Assembly (NCBI GenBank): GCA_900642245.1
Contig: CAAAJI010000005.1
Coordinates: 416,149 to 480,148 of the forward strand
Source: Fragilaria radians
Taxonomy: Eukaryota > Bacillariophyta > Fragilariophyceae > Fragilariales > Fragilariaceae
Reading direction: 5' to 3'
DNA length: 64,000 nt
Within the stretch, counting starts at the first letter, position 1. Every line of letters starts with the position of its first letter. A model generated the notes under the pieces. It was not told the origin of the DNA and searched no databases. It worked only from the letters and a program-made list of their open reading frames with translations. This document shows, piece after piece, positions 53,884 through 64,000 of the stretch. A program made the translations under genes and the position numbers.

Positions 53884-55602
53884 TTTCGGATCCAGCCTCT
53901 GTAACAATTACGGAAAAGTGTATGGTTGATCATCATCGACGAAGCGCTCACAGTGCACTGGATTACTAGTAACAAAGTACCGACGATAACTCCTCCAGGC
54001 CACTATTAGAATTTGCTAGTAGTTACTGAATCAAGGAACAATCATTAGGACTAAGCACGTTGCCAAAATCTTTGATGTTGAATCTTTTCTCACAATCTTC
54101 TTCATTTCATTGATCAAACATGACTTCAGTTTGTAGTGTGATTTCTTCTCTATCTTGTCCAGAATTAACTTTAGGCAACGCTGTATTTTAAGCTCAAACG
54201 AAATGATTCCATTGCTTTTGTGATAATTCTTTAAAAACTTTTTTTGACTCCGAAGTCTTCCCTAATCAATTGAGCAGATGTTTGAAGGTAAAGTGCAGAT
54301 ATCAAAACTCCCAAAATCATTCATAGTGAAAAGTATTCTACGCTGTTTTGGCAAATCTGGATTCCAAGTTTGAAGTAGATAGTCATGTTAAGTCTCAAAA
54401 GGTTCTGAAATGGCAAAACCTGTTCAGTCCGCAAATGTATTGATATTTGAGTAACGTTATAATCCATACCACCAGTTGCAAATCCCACCACCGAGCTGCA
54501 GGTGAAGTTGTTTATCTCATGTTGACTTTCATTGACGGTTTCTCCATTTTACGCATGTGCGTGTTCATATACTATTTACACTCACTATGGTAAAGATTTG
54601 AAAACAGTATGATAATCCAACTTAGCATCACATATAACTGTAAGATATACTCCCTCTATTACTAGGATATAATGTCATTTCTATGCACGTTCCTCAAAAT
54701 ACTTCTAACCCTACCATCCAGATGGAAAAAGATTGCTGCCTCTATAACTTCATCCGAAATTGCAGTATCAGTTCTTGCCCATTCAAATTATATGAATGGG
54801 GAAACTCTCTGCTCTATGCTGAGTGCAGAATAGACACAATGCAAAAAGGTAATCTAGTTTAGTCTATTCTTGTGCAATTCTAGAACTTCTCTTTAAGTGT
54901 AGTTTGACCTTATCTTGAAGAGATGTTCAATCTTTTGCTTGATCCTTTTGCTTGAGGAGTTGGGAGCAACCATTTAACTCTCAATAAGGACTCGCTGGGA
55001 GTGGAACTTCAAGTCCCAAGATGTTGAAGAGTTGCGTTTATAATTTGATCTTCTTTAGATCATTGTTATTTCCGTCTAGATTGATTGGTCTTGGAAGGTA
55101 TTAAATACACTTTCAATTTACAAGCAATATTTAGTCATCACTAAATTTGTCTGATGATTCACTGTCATCCAAATTTATGGAAGGAATGACAAAGGACAGT
55201 TAACTTGTAACTTTCTATTTTTCATAAATATTATCTTCAGAGCACTAAGTTTGAAAGCAATATTTGAAGTATCAGGAAGTCTCTTTTCTTTTCCTTTGTC
55301 TTTTCGCAGTGGCGTTAAGTGCCGGTAATTAAAAGGTTCTTCACCTCCCATCGAAATTTCGGCTGTCAATCAAGTTGTAGTTGGTATTGTGAAAGGTTTA
55401 GATAGAGATAGTTTTTTTGTCGACAGCATTAAGGTTTGGATTCGTGTAACTGATAAAATAGAGTGTTCATCTGAGGGAAGGGCCATCGTTTATTATAACC
55501 GTTCAAAAAGTGACACTTAACTTCCCCCTCTCCCCCCTACCCCTGACTCGCTCTCACTGTCAAAATAGTATACGTTACTGGCGGTGACATTTAGTATTGT
55601 CC
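53884..55602. other. Intergenic, no gene seen
   Basis: 1.7 kb between divergent genes. The frame at 55175-55369 (minus) has no family resemblance. Just before 55560 is a pyrimidine/C-rich tract (CTTCCCCCTCTCCCCCCTAC), unlike the AT-rich surroundings, possibly part of the RING gene promoter. Confidence 0.45.
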
Positions 55603-57041
55603 ATGTCCATCTTTCCCTTTCACTTTGGAGATGAAATCATGCGATCTCCCACTTTAACATCCGAAGAGGACGAGGAAATAAGAAATATTTCGTCTTCTGA
55701 AGGTAGCATTTCAAGTAATTCAGCAATGATGAGCGGCATTCAGACTGTGTCGACAACTGATTTAACTGTAACAGGAGATGCACTTTCCATACGATCCGCC
55801 GAATCATCCCAAATTCCAGAGTATGGAGATCATGGTGCAGTCTCTACATTCTCTCCTGGGATTTTCGCTCAAATATTCCGCGAACACTTCCAGCAACCGC
55901 TGCCACAAGTTCCTGTGGACGATAATTCATCAGGTTTCGGGGGAACGATAATCTCTTCGTCTCCCTCTGAATGTAACCTGGAAGCCCCTCCAATGGAATC
56001 CAATTGGAGCGTACCCTCATTTCTTCACTCTAATTATCATGACACTGTTTCTATAGCAACTACTGATTCCTTTTATCAAGATGTGGAGCCAATGCCAATC
56101 GATGGGAACGTCCTTCATTCTTCATATGCTGACGATAGATCCCTTGCTACTTCTTCGTCTCCTGTCACAGTTCCTTTAAATTCCAAGGAATGTGATCATC
56201 AGTCTAGTGAAAATAAGCATATCTTGATTATGATTTAACCGAACTACATGACTCTAGCTCTTTCATACGTGTGGCCGAAAGACTATCAGCACAATTTCCT
56301 CGCGATGATGAAAATGATTCATGGTATTCTCGCTTTACTGAAAACGATTGGGTCACATTTTGCCAAGAAGCCAACATGGTTCTATCTGCTATCAATAATG
56401 AAGATGAGGACTCACAACTTTTACTACCACCATCACCACCTGCTTCTTGGAAGGATTTGCCTCAAGTTAGCACACCCTACGTCGCTGCAGATGCCCTACC
56501 CTCAACATTCATTTGTCTCATTTGTAATGATGTAGTTGTAGGTGCAACTTTACTTGACTGCGGCTGTTCACACTCAGCCATCTGTACTGCTTGCTGGGAA
56601 GATCGCCGGACTATTTCCGCCGACGATGACGGCGAACTGGAGGACCTGGTACATATCAAACACAACAAATCGTGTCCATTTTGTGGCAAGAAAATTTTTC
56701 ATGCTAATCCATGTCATGTCCTTGATATTGCCATCTTACATTGCACTAAGGCTTTGCCACTGAATCATCCAGTACAGGTTGCTTATTATCGTCGCCTTGC
56801 TTTTTGGAGATTAGAAGTACAAAGACGTCGCTTTGAATTTCAACTTGACGCTCAAAGGCAACGTGAATTATTGATAGCAGAAATAATTCAGGAAGAAGAA
56901 AATTTAATCTGGAACAAGGAAAAGCCTAAATCGTTCTGGCAAGCAAATAAACATATTTTCGTCGCCATTGCAAAGATTGCGGTTGTCGCGGCAGTAGCTG
57001 TATTTGCAAGAGGACGTATCTTGAAAATGTCTCGTTCCTAG
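55603..57041 (+). CDS. Tail-anchored RING-type protein, frame broken near 56.2 kb
   Basis: Probable E3 ubiquitin ligase anchored in a membrane. The 5' frame (ATG at 55603, the longer frame starts at TTG) runs to a stop at 56238 and is Ser/acidic-rich and disordered. The 3' frame is open from 56217 to 57041 and has no early ATG, so the two belong together. Either a short intron (candidates 56202-56257 or 56207-56289, both with weak signals) or a one-base frame error joins them; the 56207-56289 intron gives 451 aa. The RING is at nt 56514-56690: FICLICNDVV, then CGCSHSAICTACW, then CPFCGKK, a C3HC4 pattern. After it come a basic coiled-coil-like region (WRLEVQRRRFEFQLDAQRQR) and a C-terminal membrane helix (IFVAIAKIAVVAAVAVFA). 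Confidence 0.7.
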
Positions 57042-59976
57042 TGTTCATGTCAAAATCAACAGAGCTAAAGAAATCAACGATTTAAGCTTCTTAACAATAC
57101 ATACACAGAAAGCGGCAAGCGATACTTTTTTTTCGGAGTGCATCATTCTTTCACTCTCGTACACATAAATGATCAATAGTAGCCAAACAAAAAATTTGCT
57201 TCAGAGTATTTGGTAAAAACTTAAATATTTACCTCGTCGATCACACAAACGGTACATAAAAAGGAGAATAACAGCTTTGTGAATAAATATGTGTAAATAT
57301 GTGTGCACCTGAACAAGCTCTGCGGTTTTTCATGAGCTTCAAAATCAAATATCTGCATAAATCGGTAAATTGAATAATGCAAATTTAAATCCACGATGAT
57401 GCTTTTCCATAGTGTTAGTGCTAAGACAGTTAAAGGCATGGCGTAATCAACCTTTACCTATTTCTACTTTTTACACAGAGCGACATGGAAGCTTTCTGAA
57501 GTGATGCACCAGTCATAAAAATCTTCACTTTTTAAATTCTCGGCACTGATAAAATCAAAGTTAATAATCAGATGAACTCATGATTTTTTCCGTTCTGCTG
57601 TCATGACAAATTTAGGACAATGCTGTTATGAAACTGTTGTCCCTTATCATCTCCAGTGAAAGGTACTGCGATACCATTCTTCAGCTCTTCGGCAACGCTA
57701 GCTTTTAAGATTGCAACAATAATTCATATAGCTCTGAAGGAAAATTGCATCTCAGCTTCGACATAGATTGCAAATCAAACCAGAGGCCAGCTACATTGTC
57801 TACCAAATACTGGTCTTCTTATAACATAAGACTTCTTTCTTGTTCATTCTCGGAATTTACTTGGAATAATCTCTCTATTGTACTTGCCTTGACTGTCATA
57901 GATCTGTATTATTAGGTAACGCCATCTGAATTGTATACAAGCATAAAAGTGTAATAATTATTTACATTATGCTATGCATTACACTTACGCTTTTACTTCA
58001 GTTTACAATTAATCAATTGTTCAAATAACTTTAATTGTACTGCCATAACTGAAAATTTCTTCCTTAGAGATTTCAACAATATGGGGGTGAAAATGTAACC
58101 TAAACTGCTAGTCTTTATTTTACAGCAGGCTTACCTGTGACATTACGATTATTGCTGCGCAAGGATACCTATATAATAAGTGAATATCAACAGAAGAGAT
58201 TAACGTCAGCCAATTTGCATTCAAACATTCGGCACCTACGTCCTATTCCCATAATGTCGAATTGAATCAAATCCATCCGAATTGTCTTCAATAATTTCTA
58301 TTGTCACGTTGTGCTATCGATTAATGCCGATTAAGACTTTTCCCCCCTGTTTCATGTCAGTTGTTGATACTTACTTTGCGCATCAATTATGCCGCTAAGC
58401 TCGCCTTGGAAGGTTAATAAATGTAACAGCAATTCGTAGTATCGCTTTTTGGTGTGTCCTGGAATGCTGTAATAACGCATTGTTTTCGTACATTTCATCC
58501 TAGGTGTATTGACTAATGGTCATGATTATCAAGTGTCAGACTTTAGTCTAAACCATTCAAGCCTATTTAAGGTTGACGCTTAGGGTATTCTCTTACTTCA
58601 TTCAATATTTCAGAAGGTGTACATCTCTTTTCATTAGCTGTCCAGCCTCATACGTTTTGAGCAAATGACATCAGCATCATCTTTCCAAATGCAGTTGAGG
58701 ACTATAGACGTTTCTTATGCTTTGACTAGACAGGAGTTGTGGATAATAGAATATAGCTTCGTATTGTTGCACATCGATTGTGTATTTAAACTGAAGAAGA
58801 TTTACTTTTGCTGCTATCAACAGCCATTAGAAAGTAATCATATAAACACTGCACTACCAGAGGAATGCAGCAAAACCATACAATTCAGCATTGGGAGTGA
58901 ATGGGTGCAACAAAGGCCTCTTTGCATTAATTATAATTGATTATTTGAATTAATTGACTGGTTATAAGTCCTGACTATCACCGGTGATAGATGATCTAGC
59001 TCTCCCTTAATCATCGCTATTTTCATTCTCTCACAATTTGATATGATATTATGTGGCGTAGCAAATTCATGAAAACGAGAGATCCTTTCTCACTTGGATG
59101 AGCAACTTTTACTATATTCTTCCTAATATATTATGTATCAAAACTGTACACAGTACCCAAAGCTCCAAAATTACTTTCTACAATCCATGAGAAGAACTTT
59201 ACTTCAACATTTAAGCCATACGCTCTTACATCCGAGAATCCTGGAAAATGTGCATATGTGATGCTCTGGATTAGTAATGAAGCAAAGACACTTGAACTAT
59301 AGCAAATGCTTTAAGTAAAATGTCAGCTAACCTCCACAGATACTGCGCTAAAATGAGATGAATGATGCAATGAAATTAGCAATATCAAGTAGTAGTACTT
59401 CTTTAGAGCAGGAATTCATGCGTTGCGCATACATACACTCGACATATAATTGAAAGTTGACTATGGTATAAGCTCAAACCAATTTGCTCAGAGAATATAT
59501 ATAGAAAATGTCGTTGTTACAGCTTATGGCTTGTACATGTTACAGTTCCAGCCAACACTTTCATTGAAATTACTGATATTTTAGAATCTTCGATTAGAAG
59601 GTTTCATAAATTTGCAGGTCGTTCGTTTTGAAATTCTTCTGGCGAAGACCTGAAACCCGAACATTCAAACTCACTTTTAAATTCAAGTCTACCAAACAAA
59701 AAGAGTAACTTTTAAGTGCGTTTTAGCAATGTACCTACTTCCACGTTTACTTCAATAGGGGAACTGACGTGGTATTTGCTTCAGTGAATCGAAACTTTAC
59801 GTCAGAAATCAAAAAATCGGATTCCAATCCGTGTATGAGGAATTTTTTTCAACACTGACTCACGACGACGGTCCTGACCAAAGGATTCATTGCTTTCAGA
59901 AGGCTACATTGAAAAGTAAATTATCTGCGTTGTTGTACTTTAAGCTTTCATACCATAAGTAATCAAGCAAACAGTA
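57042..59976. other. Intergenic, no gene seen
   Basis: 2.9 kb of AT-rich DNA between two plus-strand genes. Frames at 57221-57439 (minus) and 58665-58940 have no family resemblance. No RNA gene or transposon motif recognised. A small inverted repeat is at 57947-57986. Confidence 0.4.
57947..57986. repeat. 9-bp inverted repeat
   Basis: AAGTGTAAT (57947-57955) and ATTACACTT (57978-57986) are perfect inverted arms around 22 bases, in an AT-rich intergenic region. Arms this short can arise by chance here. Confidence 0.4.
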
Positions 59977-61380
59977 ATGAAAAGTAATGACCTAAAGGAA
60001 ATGGCTCTAGAAATTTTGTTATTGTTTTCATTATTGGGGACTTCATCCGGATTTGCAACCATTTTAACAAGCCGATGTGGGGTTACTGCCATCAATCCGT
60101 TCTTGCCTACGCTACCATCCACAGCAGAAGGCATAGCTCGCATAGAAAAAGTGAAATGCTCAATGAAAAATCCAGTTTCAGCACCAGAACAGGCGTCCTC
60201 TGTTCCAACGAAAAGTTATGTTTCCAATAATTCAAGGTCCAACAATCATGTTTTGAGTGACCGATGGGAAGAGTTGGAGGGAAATTATGTCATTCGACCA
60301 AATGTAGAAGATGGGCCGCCGCGGGCACTGCTACATTTTTTAGGGGGCGCTTTAGTTGGTGCAGTCCCTCATGTCTCGTATCGATACTTGTTGGAAAGGC
60401 TAGCAAGTAAAGGATATCTCGTTATTGCAACACCTTATAATCTATCCTTTGATCATCTTGAAACATGCGACATTGTCATTCAAAGGTTTGAAAAAATAGC
60501 TCCCATGTTGGCTCGTCAATATGGAGCTATACCTGTTGTTGGAGTAGGTCATTCTTGTGGAGCCCTTTTGCAACTGCTCATCACTAGTCTTTTCCCTGAC
60601 ACACCAAGGGCTGCTAATGCACTAATCAGCTTCAACAATAAGCCTGTTAAAGATGCAATTCCATTTTTTGAAGAAATATTTGCGCCATTATTTACAGCTG
60701 CCGCTTCGAAAGATGACACCACTTCTGCCAGTGGTATTGATCTCATCACTGTTACCCTCCAACTTGCACGATCCGCAAGTGAGGGGACGTTGCCTTCCGA
60801 TGAGCTTTTGGCCGAGGTAAACCGGATCTTGACACCAAAAATGCTTCGTGGACTGCCAAAACTAGAACTTTCCTCACAACTTCGTGAAAGCATTCAAACC
60901 CTAATATCACCCTCCGTTACAGCCTTGAATGGAGCCGGTATTCTACCCCTCCTTCGCCCTCTAGTGGACACTTTAGATCAAATACCCCTCTTGATGCAAG
61001 AAGTAGCTAAAGGTGCTCGTGACTTTGTTCCTACACCATCCAATGTAAGGGCTGCTGCTCGTCGTGCATACCGTGCAAGGAGGACACTCCTGATACAATA
61101 TGATGAAGATACTCAATTCGATGAGTCAGAAGATATTGAGCAGCTTCTGAAGGAGGCCGAAAGTATGACTCGCATGAAACGTCCGATGATTGATATTGAC
61201 GTCCAGAGAACCAAACTACCTGGAGTTCACGTTACTCCTCTGGTTGCACCCCCTCTGGATATTGCCTCACGAGCAGAAGATTTCTTGGGGAAGGAAGCAG
61301 CGCAGCAAAATTTGTTTTATGCTCCTGCGGATGCGACTGTAGAGGAGCTGGTCCGCTGGTTGGAAGAGGCTAATTTGTAG
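59977..61380 (+). CDS. Plastid-targeted DUF1350 alpha/beta-hydrolase-like protein
   Basis: 467 aa, single exon. The N-terminus (ALEILLLFSLLGTSSG then FATILTSRCG) is a signal peptide with Phe after the likely cleavage site: the diatom plastid signature. The DUF1350 family, of cyanobacterial/plastid distribution, begins about residue 88: WEELEGNYVIRPN, ALLHFLGGALVGAVPHVSYR, then YLLERLASKGYLVIATPYNL. VVGVGHSCGALLQLL carries the nucleophile-elbow pattern G-H-S-C-G with Ser193, suggesting a serine hydrolase. The second half is longer and more acidic than the hydrolase core. Substrate unknown. The neighbouring ankyrin gene converges on it with 461 bp between. Confidence 0.85.
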   Translation: MKSNDLKEMALEILLLFSLLGTSSGFATILTSRCGVTAINPFLPTLPSTAEGIARIEKVKCSMKNPVSAPEQASSVPTKSYVSNNSRSNNHVLSDRWEELEGNYVIRPNVEDGPPRALLHFLGGALVGAVPHVSYRYLLERLASKGYLVIATPYNLSFDHLETCDIVIQRFEKIAPMLARQYGAIPVVGVGHSCGALLQLLITSLFPDTPRAANALISFNNKPVKDAIPFFEEIFAPLFTAAASKDDTTSASGIDLITVTLQLARSASEGTLPSDELLAEVNRILTPKMLRGLPKLELSSQLRESIQTLISPSVTALNGAGILPLLRPLVDTLDQIPLLMQEVAKGARDFVPTPSNVRAAARRAYRARRTLLIQYDEDTQFDESEDIEQLLKEAESMTRMKRPMIDIDVQRTKLPGVHVTPLVAPPLDIASRAEDFLGKEAAQQNLFYAPADATVEELVRWLEEANL

Positions 61381-61841
61381 GAATTTCGTTCGTGTAGAAT
61401 ACCATGGAGTGGGATATCCATAAAATAAACAAGGAAACTTTGTTATGATCCAAAGTGAGAACAGTTACAGAAAGATAATTCCAGAACTTTGGGATGCATA
61501 TGTAATGAATAATAGCAAACACATTTAGGTTTATCTGATCTTGAGAGTTGATTTAGGCATCTTCTCTACACTTGCCGATTTACACTATTGTGAATTCCAT
61601 ACATCATGTTCAACTCACAGATAAGCCTACCTGCTCAATTTATGATCGGTCCCTAGGGAGTCCAACAAGATTGCTCATGTTTCATTACATTTATTAATAT
61701 TAAATACTTAAAGCTTGTGAGTTAATGTAGTTTTTGCTTTGCATTGCGCTTTTTCCTAGACCTGATTCTGGAGAAAATGTTCTCCAAAAAATATTGCTGA
61801 AAATTGCAAATCCATGAATCGTATTCGACAAAGACAACCCC
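61381..61841. other. Intergenic between convergent genes
   Basis: 461 bp with both 3' UTRs; no other feature seen. Confidence 0.5.
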
Positions 61842-63773
61842 TTAGGATTTGGATTCAGAAATTGAATCTTCTACAAGAGGAACATCTTGTAAATCAGCAC
61901 AAGAATCGTCACCAGGTTCCTTAATGAATGGAATGTTACTATTTTCTTGCTCCGCATTTTCCGTTTGTTCCAACTGAGGATCTGCTACTGCTGAGGATGT
62001 TGACGAGAACAAGTCATGAGCGCTCTGACTTGATTTCGACTGATCCACAAATGTAGGGGTTGATTCGAAATCTAATACTGGCGGCACTCCAAAAACGACT
62101 GCGGGATTGACACCTGATGTAGGAATCGCAGTTGCGCTGGGACTGGCGTATGGCATCAATGGAATGGTTGATGCCGGAGACTCGGACGCTCCAATAGCAT
62201 TATTTCCTGATGGTGGCGACGCAAACACAGCAGCTGGAGACACAGCTGAGTGGGTTTCTCTTGAGATTGGAGTCACTGGTAAGTGGTGCGATAATTGTGG
62301 AGAACTGTGATGTGTTGATGGCAGTTGATATGAATTTGCCTTGGTACCAATCCTGTTAACCTGTCCACCTATTGGGGGTGTAGACAAAGGGGAGTGAGAG
62401 AAAGTTGGAGCTAGCGCGGAGTATGGAGGGGCAGGAAATCCCAAATTATTATCCGCGAGATTAACCTCCGATGATTTTACACATCCTCCAGCATTCTGAT
62501 TGTTCGATTGAGCGTAGGGTGATGGTGGAGGTGGAAACTTTTGTCCCTGATCGTAGGTCTGGTTGTAATTGACAGATTGGGTATCATAAGTTTGTTGGTA
62601 TTGTTGTTGATCATAAGAATAGCTAGCTTCATGATCATTTTTCTGTATCTCTCTCGCTTTTGCCTGCTGTGAGAGAGGATAAAAGACGGTATAGTTTCCG
62701 ATGGGCGGTGGAGGAGGTTTAACAACAGAAACGGAAGGTGTTGGGACAGTCGTCCCATCGTATGCTAAATATCTAGTCACGACAGGCCCACGTGCAAAAG
62801 GATTACCATGCGATGATACTGCAGCAGAGAATGGATTAGAACCAGTTGTAACTGTCATGGACGTGGCATGACTCGTAGGTGGCAAGTTACCCGATGATGG
62901 AGGCGGTGGGAGAACCAACGGAGCATTTCCGGAATTGATGTTGCCGTACTTCTTAGCCAAATTGATGTCTGAAGAAGATGAGTGAAATCCATCAGGCCGG
63001 TATTTAGAAGCAGCGGCGATTGCGGCGGAAGAATGTCCTGAACGTGCGTATGTATGAGGACCAGATGTTGGGGCTACTGGAGGGATACTTGCCATGTTGG
63101 GATTCGCACCAGCTATGGAAGCCGTAGACGGAGCGGATGAAACGGTCGGCATCGATGGAGATGGCGTTGTGAATATTGGAGGCGCATACGTATGCGAGGG
63201 TGTGACTGCTCCCCCTCCAATAGAAGGAGGTGGTGGGAGATTCGAATTGGAAATGCGAAGGCCACCCAAGTCAATGCCAGGTGGAAGCCCAACACCTCCG
63301 TTATCCAATGCATTCTGGGTCTCTTTCTGTAGTTGCAAAGGTAATAAATATTGTCGAACGCTATTTACGGACGCAACATCGTATGGAGTCTGCCCAGTAC
63401 TGTTCTTTGCCGTCACGGATGCTCGAAATTCTTGCACCAACAGTTTGACCACAGTCAATGCTGTCCTAGAGTTAGTATTCAAACAGGCATAATGCAAAGA
63501 AGTATTTCCCAAGGAATCCAGTTGCTCTGTACTTGATCCTGGGGTCGTCAGTAGCTGCCTTATTATTTGCTCCATACCGTGTTGACAAGCTAAATGAATG
63601 GCATAAGTTCCTTTACTCGGTTGAATGACAGTGTAAATAGGATCGACCATTTCAGATAAGCTATTCATTGCATTAACTTCGTCATTTCTCTGAATGGAGT
63701 AAAGGAAGCGCCCTACAGCATCTGTCGGCGGAGGAGCAACAGTTTGAGCCAGTTGATCCAACCAGGAAAACAT
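61842..63773 (-). CDS. Ankyrin-repeat protein with Pro/Ser-rich tail
   Basis: 643 aa, single exon, ATG at 63773. N-terminus MFSWLDQLAQTVAPPPTDAV. Two to three ankyrin repeats at about 55-145: GTYAIHLACQHGMEQIIRQL, GNTSLHYACLNTNSRTALTV, then NSTGQTPYDVASVNSVRQYL. The remaining 480 residues are low complexity, rich in Pro, Ser, Gly and Thr, with LPPPPSIGGG and PPPPPIGNYTVF stretches, a Gln/Tyr-rich part (SYDQQQYQQTYD) and an acidic C-terminus. No signal peptide or membrane helix, so probably cytosolic or nuclear. Ankyrin repeats bind proteins; the Pro-rich tail could engage SH3/WW/profilin-type partners, but nothing shows a specific role. Confidence 0.75.
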   Translation of the reverse strand: MFSWLDQLAQTVAPPPTDAVGRFLYSIQRNDEVNAMNSLSEMVDPIYTVIQPSKGTYAIHLACQHGMEQIIRQLLTTPGSSTEQLDSLGNTSLHYACLNTNSRTALTVVKLLVQEFRASVTAKNSTGQTPYDVASVNSVRQYLLPLQLQKETQNALDNGGVGLPPGIDLGGLRISNSNLPPPPSIGGGAVTPSHTYAPPIFTTPSPSMPTVSSAPSTASIAGANPNMASIPPVAPTSGPHTYARSGHSSAAIAAASKYRPDGFHSSSSDINLAKKYGNINSGNAPLVLPPPPSSGNLPPTSHATSMTVTTGSNPFSAAVSSHGNPFARGPVVTRYLAYDGTTVPTPSVSVVKPPPPPIGNYTVFYPLSQQAKAREIQKNDHEASYSYDQQQYQQTYDTQSVNYNQTYDQGQKFPPPPSPYAQSNNQNAGGCVKSSEVNLADNNLGFPAPPYSALAPTFSHSPLSTPPIGGQVNRIGTKANSYQLPSTHHSSPQLSHHLPVTPISRETHSAVSPAAVFASPPSGNNAIGASESPASTIPLMPYASPSATAIPTSGVNPAVVFGVPPVLDFESTPTFVDQSKSSQSAHDLFSSTSSAVADPQLEQTENAEQENSNIPFIKEPGDDSCADLQDVPLVEDSISESKS

Positions 63774-63805
63774 TACGTTGAAAAATTTATGGGGACAATG
63801 ACCAT

Positions 63806-63817
63806 CTTATATATATG
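63806..63817 (-). promoter_or_regulatory. Possible TATA element upstream of ankyrin gene
   Basis: CTTATATATATG at 63806-63817 lies about 33-44 bases before the ATG at 63773. The sequence is nearly palindromic and could serve either strand. If it is a TATA box for the ankyrin gene, the 5' UTR would be very short. Weak evidence. Confidence 0.25.
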
Positions 63818-64000
63818 CGGACCAGTCTGTCCTCCTACTGTCAAAAGTACCGGCTTACGTTCGCTGCTGATTACGACGAGTACACTAACCAAACGCTCCT
63901 AGTCCTCAACACCTGAGATATGCCTTGGATGGAGAGCAAAGGTTGTCTTTTAATGAGAAGATTGAATGAGACACCACTGTCGAATCGTTGTCATCAAAAA

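Noticed and set aside
1..64000. A gene cluster forming one biosynthetic or defence system
   Set aside because: Neighbouring genes belong to unrelated housekeeping or unknown functions, on mixed strands; nothing ties them together beyond the divergent plastid pair.

Overview
The window looks like nuclear DNA from a diatom (stramenopile). It is AT-rich, with compact protein-coding genes carrying very short GT-AG introns (57-131 bp where I can define them). Several N-termini have the diatom plastid signature: a signal peptide cut just before a Phe (the ASAFAP type). There are also heat-shock-factor (HSF) genes, Pro/Thr-repeat surface proteins of a kind common in diatoms, and decayed Ty1/copia retrotransposons of the diatom type. 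I cannot name genus or species.

Layout. 1-2.7 kb: an HSF gene (-). 2.7-14.7 kb: a gene-poor block of repeats holding at least two degraded copia elements (Gag zinc knuckle, protease, integrase, RT and RNase H remnants) and a 523-base assembly gap (11848-12370). 15.35-16.4 kb: a second, divergent HSF gene (+). 18.3-18.9 kb: an HACD/PTPLA-family membrane protein (-). 20.9-23.0 kb: a divergent pair of plastid-targeted proteins, a ligand-less Rieske-like protein (-) and a methyltransferase-like protein (+). 25.2-26.3 kb: a spermidine synthase with signal peptide and C-terminal KDEL (-). 27.3-31.5 kb: a DENN-domain protein with an ENTH/ANTH-like region (+). 31.9-33.0 kb: a Pro/Thr-repeat type I membrane protein with a Cys-rich tail (-). 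34.1-36.7 kb: an NSF-like double AAA ATPase with a signal peptide (+). 37.0-38.2 kb: a USP deubiquitinase with a Tudor-like tail (-). 38.7 kb: a copia RT scrap. 40.1-42.5 kb: CWC21/SRRM2-type splicing factor (-) and protein phosphatase inhibitor 2 (+). 43.8-46.7 kb: a large repeat-bearing membrane protein of unknown function (+). 46.8-48.7 kb: a MYST histone acetyltransferase (-). 49.5-52.8 kb: a WDR6-like WD40 protein (+). 53.4-53.9 kb: mitochondrial uL23 (-). 55.6-57.0 kb: a tail-anchored RING protein (+). 60.0-61.4 kb: a plastid DUF1350 alpha/beta-hydrolase (+). 61.8-63.8 kb: an ankyrin/Pro-rich protein (-).

The genes do not form an operon or pathway cluster; this is ordinary eukaryotic gene order with several divergent and convergent pairs. 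I found no CRISPR, rRNA or convincing tRNA. I see no self-contained novel multi-gene system. The most unusual observations are single-gene ones: the KDEL-tagged spermidine synthase, the HACD homologue with Phe in place of the catalytic Tyr, the secreted/plastid NSF-like ATPase with a broken second P-loop, the DENN-ENTH-like combination, the Rieske fold with no histidines, and a 66-bp in-frame intron inside an HSF DNA-binding domain. Exon coordinates were deduced by eye from splice signals and family alignment and have not been tested against transcripts.
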